DNA from: an uncultured Flavobacteriales bacterium
GTDB lineage: Bacteria > Bacteroidota > Bacteroidia > Flavobacteriales > Weeksellaceae
Length of the DNA stretch: 64,000 bases
Direction of reading: 5' to 3'
Assembly (NCBI GenBank): GCA_937973555.1
Contig: CALJKL010000028.1
Coordinates: forward strand, 1-64,000
A program made the position numbers and the translations under genes. Position 1 is the stretch's first letter. Each line of letters opens with the position of its first letter. Below, piece after piece: positions 56,877 through 64,000 of this stretch. The notes beneath the pieces were generated by a model. It made no database searches and was not told the origin of the DNA. It saw nothing but the letters and a program-made list of their open reading frames with translations.

Positions 56877-58910
56877 TTATCCTATTTCAATTCCGTTTTC
56901 TACTTTATCTTCAGGCGTTACAAAACTTAACTTTCCGTCTTCTTTTGTGGTCAAAAGCAGCATTCCCTGAGATTCTATTCCACGAATTTTTCTTGGGGCA
57001 AGATTCAGCAGAATCATCACCTGTTTTCCTACCACTTCTTCCGGAGTGAAGCTTTCTGCAATCCCCGAAACTACTGTTCTTATATCTACACCTGTGTCTA
57101 CTTTTAGTTTAAGCAGTTTGTCTGCTTTTTCTACTTTTTCGGCTTCTAAAATAGTAGCTGTTCTTAAGTCTATTTTGGTAAAATCGTCAAATTGTATTTC
57201 GTCTTTCATAGGTTTAGCGTTAGGGTTGGTTTTTTTGTTGGATTGTTTGGTGTTTTCCAATTTCTGGATTTGAGCCTCTATCACATCGTCTTCTATTTTA
57301 GAGAAAAGAAGAGAAGATTCATTGATTTGATGACCAGTTTCTATCAATATCTTAGCATTTTCAACTTCTTGCCAAGTAATCTTGGATGTATTGAACATGT
57401 TCAATAATTTTTCTGAAGAGAAAGGCATGAAAGGTTCACAAAGTTGTGCCAATGCCACGGCAATCTGTGCGCCTATAAATAGTGAGTTGGCGGCTTTTTC
57501 GGGTTGGTCTTTGATGGTTTTCCAAGGCTCTTCGGTTTGTAAGTATTGGTTTCCGAATCTAGCCAAATTCATTAAAGCACTTAAAGCATTTCTGAATTCG
57601 TATTTGTCTAATGACTCATGAATTTCTTTGGCAGCCTTGCTGATTTCTAACAGTTCTTCTGCATTGGCATTTCCTTCCGGAATGACACCATTGTAATATT
57701 TATGCACCAAAACGGCAACTCTATTAATGAAGTTTCCGAAGATGCCTACTAATTCAGAATTGTTTTTGGTTTGGAAATCCTTCCAAGTAAAATTATTGTC
57801 TTTGGTTTCCGGAGCAGAAGAAAGTAGGGCATAGCGTAAAACATCTTGCTGACCAGGGAATTCTTCTACATATTCGTGAGCCCAAACGGCCCAGTTTCTA
57901 GAAGTTGAAATTTTATCATTTTCCAGGTTGAGGAATTCAAATGCTGGAACATTAGCTGGCATAATATAATCGCCATGAGCCTTCATCATCGCCGGGAAGA
58001 TAATACAGTGGAAAACAATGTTGTCTTTTCCGATGAAATGAATCAAATCTGAATTTTCACTCTGCCAATAGTCTTTCCAATCTTTTCCGTTTTTTTCTGC
58101 CCATTCTTTGGTGAAAGAAATATAACCAATAGGTGCATCAAACCAAACATATAATACTTTTCCTTCTGCATCTGGTAAAGGAACTTGTACTCCCCAGTTA
58201 AGATCTCTGGTCATGGCTCTCGGTTTCAAACCATCATTAAGCCAAGATTTTACTTGTCCATATACATTGGTTTTCCAATCGTCTTTGTGTCCTTCTATAA
58301 TCCATTTATTCAAGAATGATTCATATTCGTTTAATGGAAGGTACCAGTTTTTGGTTTCTTTTAAAACAGGAACATTTCCACTCAAAGCAGATTTGGGATT
58401 AATAAGTTCTGAAGGAGAAAGGGTAGAGCCACATTTTTCGCATTGGTCTCCATAGGCGCCATCGTTTCCACAATTAGGGCAGGTACCTACTATATAACGG
58501 TCTGCTAAGAATTCACCAGCTTGCTCGTCATAATATTGTTCTGAGATTTCTTCTGTAAACTTTCCTTTCTCATACATTTTGAGAAAGAAATCCTGACTGG
58601 TCTTTTTATGGTTTTCTGAAGAAGTTCGTGAATATTCGTCGAAAGATATTCCTAGATCTTCAAATGATTTTTTAATGATTGTGTGGTATTTGTCTACAAT
58701 ATCCTGAGGCGTTACGCCTTCTTTTTTTGCACGTATCGTAATAGGAATCCCGTGCTCATCACTTCCGCAGATGAAGGCTACATCATTTCCTAATCTTCTT
58801 TGAAATCTTGCATATACATCCGCTGGAATATACACTCCTGCCAAATGCCCAATATGAACAGGACCATTAGCATAAGGTAGGGCAGCCGTAATCATTTTTC
58901 TTTTCTGCAT
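56877..58910 (-). CDS. metG: Methionyl-tRNA synthetase
   Basis: This 677-residue class I synthetase has the HIGH motif HIGHLAG near 18-24, a zinc knuckle with CPNCGND and QCEKCG near 143-161, and a KMSKS variant KISTS near 333-337. An anticodon domain follows, and a C-terminal Trbp111-like tRNA-binding domain (about 575-677) with DFTKIDLRTATILEAEKV. KISTS keeps Lys and Ser but changes the second Lys; this is seen in some MetG proteins. A promoter box lies at 58925. Confidence 0.95.
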   Translation of the reverse strand: MQKRKMITAALPYANGPVHIGHLAGVYIPADVYARFQRRLGNDVAFICGSDEHGIPITIRAKKEGVTPQDIVDKYHTIIKKSFEDLGISFDEYSRTSSENHKKTSQDFFLKMYEKGKFTEEISEQYYDEQAGEFLADRYIVGTCPNCGNDGAYGDQCEKCGSTLSPSELINPKSALSGNVPVLKETKNWYLPLNEYESFLNKWIIEGHKDDWKTNVYGQVKSWLNDGLKPRAMTRDLNWGVQVPLPDAEGKVLYVWFDAPIGYISFTKEWAEKNGKDWKDYWQSENSDLIHFIGKDNIVFHCIIFPAMMKAHGDYIMPANVPAFEFLNLENDKISTSRNWAVWAHEYVEEFPGQQDVLRYALLSSAPETKDNNFTWKDFQTKNNSELVGIFGNFINRVAVLVHKYYNGVIPEGNANAEELLEISKAAKEIHESLDKYEFRNALSALMNLARFGNQYLQTEEPWKTIKDQPEKAANSLFIGAQIAVALAQLCEPFMPFSSEKLLNMFNTSKITWQEVENAKILIETGHQINESSLLFSKIEDDVIEAQIQKLENTKQSNKKTNPNAKPMKDEIQFDDFTKIDLRTATILEAEKVEKADKLLKLKVDTGVDIRTVVSGIAESFTPEEVVGKQVMILLNLAPRKIRGIESQGMLLLTTKEDGKLSFVTPEDKVENGIEIG

Positions 58911-58924
58911 CGGACTTTTTTTTG

Positions 58925-58932
58925 CAAATATA
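58925..58932 (-). promoter_or_regulatory. TATATTTG promoter box for metG
   Basis: Exact TAnnTTTG on the minus strand, 14 nt before the metG ATG. Confidence 0.6.
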
Positions 58933-59268
58933 AGTTTTTGTTTGCCTTTAAGAAAATTTTGGATGCTTGAAGATGTTTTTGGGGAATTTTTCTCGAATTA
59001 ATATTGAGTTAACATTGCGTTTTTGCTAAACATATGTTTGAAATATTACGAATTGTCTTATTGTCTCATTTGTGAGATAATAAGATTAAATTGCCTGATA
59101 GTCAATATTATGCATCATTATTTGGGTTTTGCGTGCTGATTGTTGTCATAAAAAATTAACAATTTTTATATATTTTTTATAAATATTTAAAAAATTCATA
59201 AATTGGCAGAGCCTTATTGTGAATAATGATAAAGGTGTGTGAAAAATTGAATATTAATTCTTAAATTT
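58933..59268. other. Intergenic region upstream of susC
   Basis: This 365-bp gap between divergent metG and susC holds the metG promoter, then AT-rich DNA with a 12-bp dyad (separate entry) and, at its right end, a TATTTTTG box. No protein-coding frame or RNA gene was recognised. Confidence 0.6.
59057..59084 (+). promoter_or_regulatory. 12-bp inverted repeat upstream of the susCD locus
   Basis: Arms 59057-59068 and 59073-59084 pair at all 12 positions (one G-T) around TTTG. No T run follows, so it is not a terminator. It lies about 190 bp before susC and is a candidate operator or RNA structure. Confidence 0.5.
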
Positions 59269-59275
59269 TATTTTT

Positions 59276-61990
59276 GTGAGAAACTATAGTAAAGTTTTAA
59301 AAATTGCGCCTGCATTTTTATTGGCAGGTACAGTTATGCTTGAGGCTCAGAAAAAAGACTCAATCAAACAAAAAGAGATTGAACAAGTAGTGCTAATTGG
59401 TTATGGTAAACAGAAAAAAACTGATGTTACCGGTTCAATAGCCTCTGTTACATCAAAAGATTTTAACGGCGGAGCTACTTCTCCTGCTCAATTAATCCAA
59501 GGTAAGACCCCAGGTGTTCAGATTACCACAAATAGTGGTGCCCCAGGTGCAGGTGCTTCTATTAGAGTACGTGGTACTGCATCGTTAACGGGTAGTAACT
59601 CACCATTGATTGTTATTGATGGGGTGCCTCAGGATTTTGGAGGAATTAACGGTGCTGCAGATCCACTTTCATTAATCAACCCAAATGATATTGAATCATT
59701 TGACATTTTGAAAGATGCTGCTTCTACTGCTATCTATGGTAACCGTGCAACCAATGGTGTTGTATTAATTACTACTAAAAAAGGTGCTACAGGTAAATTC
59801 AAAGTAAATTTCTCTACTTTGGCTTCTGTATCTACCAAAATGAAAAGCTTGGATGTATTGAATGCAGACCAATACAGAGAATTTGTAAACACGTATGCAA
59901 ATGACAATTACAAATCTAAATTGGGTACGGCTAATACAGATTGGCAAAGTCTTATTTATCAAGCTGCATGGGGATCTGATAACAACTTGGTATTCACTGG
60001 GGGTGTTAAAGGTTTACCATACAGATTGTCTTTAGGCTATAATCAACAAAATGGTATCGTAAAATCTAATGAATTTAAGAGAAGCTCTGTGGGGTTAAAC
60101 TTAAATCCTAAATTCTTTGATAATCATTTAGCGGTTAACGTTAATTTAAAAGGAACTTATACAGACAATAGATTTGTACCAGATGGTGTTATTTCTAGTG
60201 CTACGTATTTTGATCCAACTCAACCTGTTTATTCTGGTAACTCTAATTATGGTGGTTACTACGAATGGCTTTTGAATGGAGGTCTTAACGTAAATGCTAA
60301 TGCTAACCCATTGGCTATGATTGCTGCTAACAGCAAGCATTCTTCTGTATACAGAGGTTTGGGTAATATTCAGTTAGATTATAAATTCCATTTCTTGCCA
60401 GATTTACACTTTAATGTAAATGCAGGTTATGACTATGCAAAAAGTGAAGGGGTGAACAGAGTATCTCCTATATATAAAGCAGGATTTGCTAATAAAGGTT
60501 CTGTGAATCTTTATAGCATGGAAAAGAAAAATAAACTTTTTGAAGCATATTTCAACTACACGAAAAAAATATCTGAAGTTAATGTAGATTTAACAGCAGG
60601 TTATGCTTATCAAGATTTTTATACAGCTGTGCCACCTTCCACTACAGATGTAGGACAAGGTACAGATACTGCCTCTAATAATTTTGAAACTCAAAATACC
60701 TTAATTTCTTTCTATGGTAGAGCAATCTTTACTATTGCAAATAAATATATCATTAATGGATCAGTAAGAAGAGACGGTTCTTCTAGATTCTATAACGGAT
60801 CTAGAGATAACTTGTTTGGTTGGTTCCCTGGTGTTTCATTGGCTTGGAGAATGGATCAAGAAAACTTCTTGAAAGATTCTAACATCAATACTTTGAAACT
60901 AAGAGCAGGTTGGGGACAAACTGGTCAACAAGAACTTTATACTAACTATCCTTCATTTGCTTCTTACAACCAGAGTGGTACAGGTGCATATTATCAATTC
61001 GGACAGAATTATTATTTCATGTACAGACCAGGAGCGTATAACCCATATTTAACTTGGGAAACTACTACTACTAAAAACATCGGTTTAGATTTTGGTTTCT
61101 TGAACAAGAGAGTTACGGGATCTGTAGACTTCTTCCAAAAAGATACTAAAGACCTTATCGTAGATGTAGCAATTGCAGCTGGTGACTTAAGTAATCACAA
61201 CATTTTGAATGTTGGTAATATTCAAAATAAAGGTTTTGAAGCTACCGTTAATTTTATCCCAGTTAAAAATGAAAATACTACATGGGAGTTAGGTTTCAAT
61301 GCTACTCACTACAAACCAGTTGTTACCAAGCTTGCTAACAATGCAGACGATACATTCTTCTTACCAACAGGTGGTATTTCTGGAGGTGTAGGTAACACTA
61401 TCCAAGCACATGCTGTAGGATATGCACCAAGCTCATTCTTAGTTTATCAACAAGTGTATGACGTAAACGGAAAACCACTAGATGGTGTATATGTAGACAG
61501 AAACGGTGATGGTATGATCAGTGCAAATGATAAATATTATTATAAATCTACTACTCCTGATGTAATCTTTGGTTTCAACACCAAATTATCTCATAGAAAT
61601 TGGGATTTAAGCATGAGCGGTAGAGCTGTATTGGGTAATTATGTTTATAACAATGCTGCATCTAACAGTTCAATCAATTCTGCTTTAACGAATGAATATC
61701 TACAAAACGTATATTCTACAGCTAAAACATATGCATTCAAAGGAAATGAATTATTCTCTGATATCTATGTAGAAAATGCTTCTTTCTTCAGATTAGATAA
61801 TGTAAACTTAGGTTACAATTTCACAGATTTCATGACAAAAGGAAACAACCTTAAAGTTTATGCAATGGTACAGAATGTATTTGTAGTAACTAAATACTCA
61901 GGTGTAGACCCTGAAGTTTTTGGAGGAATTGACAATGGTTATTATCAAGTACCTAGAGTTTATTCATTAGGTTTAAATTTTCAATTTTAA
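59276..61990 (+). CDS. SusC/RagA-family TonB-dependent outer-membrane transporter
   Basis: This 904-residue TonB-dependent receptor has a signal peptide ending near MLEAQ. The mature N-terminus leads directly into the SusC plug (IEQVVLIGYGKQKKTDVTGS, then RVRGTASLTGSN, DGVPQDFGG and SIYGNRATNGVVLITTKKG-like motifs), without the usual carboxypeptidase-regulatory N-domain. The barrel follows and ends in Phe (NFQF). It imports a glycan or peptide with SusD. The GTG start overlaps a TATTTTTG box, and no other start keeps the signal peptide, so promoter and start conflict. Confidence 0.9.
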   Translation: MRNYSKVLKIAPAFLLAGTVMLEAQKKDSIKQKEIEQVVLIGYGKQKKTDVTGSIASVTSKDFNGGATSPAQLIQGKTPGVQITTNSGAPGAGASIRVRGTASLTGSNSPLIVIDGVPQDFGGINGAADPLSLINPNDIESFDILKDAASTAIYGNRATNGVVLITTKKGATGKFKVNFSTLASVSTKMKSLDVLNADQYREFVNTYANDNYKSKLGTANTDWQSLIYQAAWGSDNNLVFTGGVKGLPYRLSLGYNQQNGIVKSNEFKRSSVGLNLNPKFFDNHLAVNVNLKGTYTDNRFVPDGVISSATYFDPTQPVYSGNSNYGGYYEWLLNGGLNVNANANPLAMIAANSKHSSVYRGLGNIQLDYKFHFLPDLHFNVNAGYDYAKSEGVNRVSPIYKAGFANKGSVNLYSMEKKNKLFEAYFNYTKKISEVNVDLTAGYAYQDFYTAVPPSTTDVGQGTDTASNNFETQNTLISFYGRAIFTIANKYIINGSVRRDGSSRFYNGSRDNLFGWFPGVSLAWRMDQENFLKDSNINTLKLRAGWGQTGQQELYTNYPSFASYNQSGTGAYYQFGQNYYFMYRPGAYNPYLTWETTTTKNIGLDFGFLNKRVTGSVDFFQKDTKDLIVDVAIAAGDLSNHNILNVGNIQNKGFEATVNFIPVKNENTTWELGFNATHYKPVVTKLANNADDTFFLPTGGISGGVGNTIQAHAVGYAPSSFLVYQQVYDVNGKPLDGVYVDRNGDGMISANDKYYYKSTTPDVIFGFNTKLSHRNWDLSMSGRAVLGNYVYNNAASNSSINSALTNEYLQNVYSTAKTYAFKGNELFSDIYVENASFFRLDNVNLGYNFTDFMTKGNNLKVYAMVQNVFVVTKYSGVDPEVFGGIDNGYYQVPRVYSLGLNFQF

Positions 61991-62003
61991 ATAGAAGACA
62001 AAA

Positions 62004-63596
62004 ATGAAAACATATAAATTACATTTAAATAAAATCGTAGGATCTCTGGGAGTTGCATTGTTATTAACGGCTACTTCTTGTATGAAGGATTTGGAAAGAA
62101 CTCCAATCACAGATACTACAGCAGAAACGATTTATAGTGATTTCGCCAATTATCCAAATGCTTTGGCAAAATTATATGGAGGTCTTGCTCACGGTGGTCA
62201 GGAATCTGGCGGTGGTAATGCAGATATCAATGGTATTGATGGTAACTTCTCTCAATACACCAGATTATTATTCACATTACAAGAACTTCCTACAGATGAA
62301 GCCGTAATTGCATGGAATGATGGTACTTTGCAGACGATCCATAAAATGACTTGGGATTCATCTAATGAATTCATCGCAGGTATGTATTATAGAATTTATA
62401 CAGAAATTGCTTTCTGTAATGAGTTTTTAAGAAATACTGCTGATGATAAATTAGCTGCTCATAATATTACAGGAACTAATCTTACAGAAGCTAAATACAT
62501 GAGAGCTGAAGCTAGATTCTTAAGAGCACAGTCTTATTACCACGCTTTAGATTTCTTTGGAAATGTTCCTTTCGTAGACGAATCTTATTTGCCAGGTTCA
62601 CCTATACCTCCAAAGAGAATTACAAGAGCAGACTTATTTAAATTTGTAGAAACAGAATTATTGGCTTGTGCTACAGATTTGAAAGATGCTAAAACCAACC
62701 AATATGCAAGAGCAGATAAAGCTGCTGCATGGGCTTTACTAGCAAGATTATATCTAAATGCAGAAGTATATACTGGTACTGCCAGATATGCTGATGTAAT
62801 TACATATACGCAAAAAGTAATCAATGCTGGATATAGCTTAAAATCTAATTATTCTCACTTGTTCTTAGCAGATAATCATCTAAACAACAATGAATCTATT
62901 TTCTCTGTAGCTTTTGATGGTAAGAACATTCAAACTTATGGTGGTACTACTTATTTAGTACACGCTGCTGTAGGTGGAAAAATGCCTGCAGCTGATTTCG
63001 GTATCGGCGGTGGCTGGGGAGGTATTAGAACGACTAAATCTTATGTGAATTTATTTACTTCAGGAGATGCTAGAGGTAATTTCTATACCAACGGGCAGTC
63101 ACTTGAAATTAATGACTTAAGCAACTTTGCAGAAGGTTATGCTTTCATTAAATACAAAAATAAAACAAGTGCTGGTGTAGATGGTGTAGACGGTCCTACT
63201 ACTGGTTCTGGTAACTTTGTAGATGCAGATATTCCATTGTACAGACTAGGTGATGTATACTTAATGTATGCAGAAGCTGTTACAAGAGGAGCTGGTGGTA
63301 GCATGACTACAGCTTTAGGATATGTAAATGCATTAAGAACAAGAGCTGGTGCTACACCTGTAACTTCTATCAACACCAATTTTATTTTAGACGAAAGAGC
63401 TAGAGAATTAGGTTGGGAAATGACCAGAAGATCAGACTTAATCAGATATGGTAAATTTACTTCTGCAGCCTACTTATGGCCTTGGAAAGGAGGTGTTAAA
63501 GAAGGAGATGCTGTAGGAGATTATAGAAATCTATACCCAATTCCAGCCAAAGATTTAGTGGCAAACCCTAATCTTGTTCAAAATCCTGGATATTAA
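62004..63596 (+). CDS. SusD/RagB-family nutrient-binding lipoprotein
   Basis: This 530-residue surface lipoprotein has a lipobox near ATSC at about 23-26 and a TPR-like helical N-half with FNYXXXXRAEARFLRAQSYYHALDFFG pattern near 165-190. The C-terminal region has DERARELGWEMTRRSDLIRYGKF, typical of SusD. It pairs with the SusC barrel 13 nt upstream, forming a lid. The ligand is unknown; no glycoside hydrolase or regulator is visible, since the locus runs off the contig. Confidence 0.92.
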   Translation: MKTYKLHLNKIVGSLGVALLLTATSCMKDLERTPITDTTAETIYSDFANYPNALAKLYGGLAHGGQESGGGNADINGIDGNFSQYTRLLFTLQELPTDEAVIAWNDGTLQTIHKMTWDSSNEFIAGMYYRIYTEIAFCNEFLRNTADDKLAAHNITGTNLTEAKYMRAEARFLRAQSYYHALDFFGNVPFVDESYLPGSPIPPKRITRADLFKFVETELLACATDLKDAKTNQYARADKAAAWALLARLYLNAEVYTGTARYADVITYTQKVINAGYSLKSNYSHLFLADNHLNNNESIFSVAFDGKNIQTYGGTTYLVHAAVGGKMPAADFGIGGGWGGIRTTKSYVNLFTSGDARGNFYTNGQSLEINDLSNFAEGYAFIKYKNKTSAGVDGVDGPTTGSGNFVDADIPLYRLGDVYLMYAEAVTRGAGGSMTTALGYVNALRTRAGATPVTSINTNFILDERARELGWEMTRRSDLIRYGKFTSAAYLWPWKGGVKEGDAVGDYRNLYPIPAKDLVANPNLVQNPGY

Positions 63597-63617
63597 TTAA
63601 AAATGTGTTTTAAAAAA

Positions 63618-64000
63618 ATGAAAAATAATATATTCAAAGGAGTATTTCTTATCTTATTTGCACTATTAGGTTTTATTTCTTGTAGTGACAGAGAGATTGT
63701 TACGGTTGAAAATCAAGCGGCTCCAATAGTAATGAATGTTTCTGCAGAGACTATTTTCTTGGATAAAAATTTCCCAGATAACCCTGCATTTAATATAACT
63801 TGGGATGCTGCAAGATATAGCGTTCCTACACCTATTACTTATAAAATTGAAGTTTCTAAAACCAGTACTTTTACAGCTCCATATTTATTGGGTACTATTG
63901 CAAATTCTGGTAGAACTGTTACCTATACTACTAGCCAAATGAATAAGGCTGCACAAACTATCGGTTTAGTGAAAGATGTTCAAGGAACTATGTATATCAG
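63618..64000 (+). CDS. SusE-like outer-membrane lipoprotein, truncated by the window end
   Basis: The frame starts at the ATG at 63618 (an in-frame ATG at 63603 is also possible) and is open to the end of the window. It encodes a lipoprotein signal (GFISC) and then a beta-rich domain with ENQAAPIVMNVSAETIFLDKN and FNITWDAARYSVPTPITYKIEVSKT, the SusE/F immunoglobulin-like N-domain. SusE binds starch or other glycans at the cell surface. About 128 codons are visible; the rest is missing. It completes a susCDE order. Confidence 0.8.
   Translation, partial: MKNNIFKGVFLILFALLGFISCSDREIVTVENQAAPIVMNVSAETIFLDKNFPDNPAFNITWDAARYSVPTPITYKIEVSKTSTFTAPYLLGTIANSGRTVTYTTSQMNKAAQTIGLVKDVQGTMYI

Noticed and set aside
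1..64000. CRISPR arrays, insertion sequences, prophage, tRNA or rRNA genes
   Set aside because: Looked for regular direct repeats, transposase motifs, integrase/att signatures and tRNA cloverleafs; none was convincing.

Overview
The window looks like one end of a draft contig from a member of the Flavobacteriia (Bacteroidota), most likely the Chryseobacterium/Weeksellaceae group. The evidence is AT-rich DNA, the Bacteroidota promoter box TAnnTTTG in front of about thirty genes, a lack of Shine-Dalgarno sites, a SusC/SusD pair, a PorT-type secretion/gliding protein, a mevalonate-type isoprenoid pathway (mevalonate kinase, Idi) and gene content typical of that family. I cannot name the genus. 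Bases 1-24 are an Illumina adapter, so the left edge is a contig end and an assembly artefact. The right edge cuts a SusE-like gene.

Layout. 1-2960: three coupled cell-envelope glycan genes (GT87 transferase, GT2 polyprenyl-phosphate glycosyltransferase, NodB-type deacetylase). 2955-7470: metallophosphoesterase, KAS-III enzyme, a small membrane protein, menaquinone methyltransferase ubiE and porT. 7590-10445: a coiled-coil protein coupled to zapA, a probable 6S RNA, rny and an Spx/ArsC-like protein. 10512-18470: gcvT, idi, a HAD protein, serA, mscL, nnr, lgt, yidD and rarA. 18493-27600: a YHS lipoprotein with SCO1, two paralogous small stress-like proteins, PBP4, a histidine kinase, an SRPBCC protein, an M1 peptidase, an NtrC-type regulator lacking its DNA-binding domain, and a YggS protein. 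27657-31180: a five-gene arsenic operon (arsR, arsM, arsenate-reductase-like phosphatase, acr3, extra methyltransferase). 31194-36830: dodecin, a DJ-1/PfpI protein, a copper P-type ATPase, an aldo/keto reductase, an RRM protein and a PAP2-like protein. 36925-43290: pdhA-pdhC, a LolD-type ATPase, radC, a FemAB/GNAT-like gene, a membrane protein and ppa. 43411-49640: the membrane pyrophosphatase, dnaX with an A11 frameshift site, DAHP synthase/chorismate mutase, and rsgA. 49680-58930: mevalonate kinase, UbiA prenyltransferase, pepE, a thioesterase, dnaA, a low-MW phosphatase, an RsmI-like methylase, a lipoprotein, an Mpo1-like protein and metG. 59057-64000: a SusC/SusD/SusE-type uptake locus preceded by a perfect 12-bp dyad.

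Most of the window is ordinary housekeeping sequence. The observations most worth checking are the dnaX poly-A frameshift (gamma/tau switching or an indel error), the probable 6S RNA between zapA and rny, the GT87/GT2/deacetylase module, the expanded ars operon with a palindromic operator, the GC-rich intergenic island at 51611-51699, and the dyad upstream of susC. No CRISPR array, insertion sequence, prophage, rRNA or tRNA was found, and I see no clearly novel defence or mobile system.
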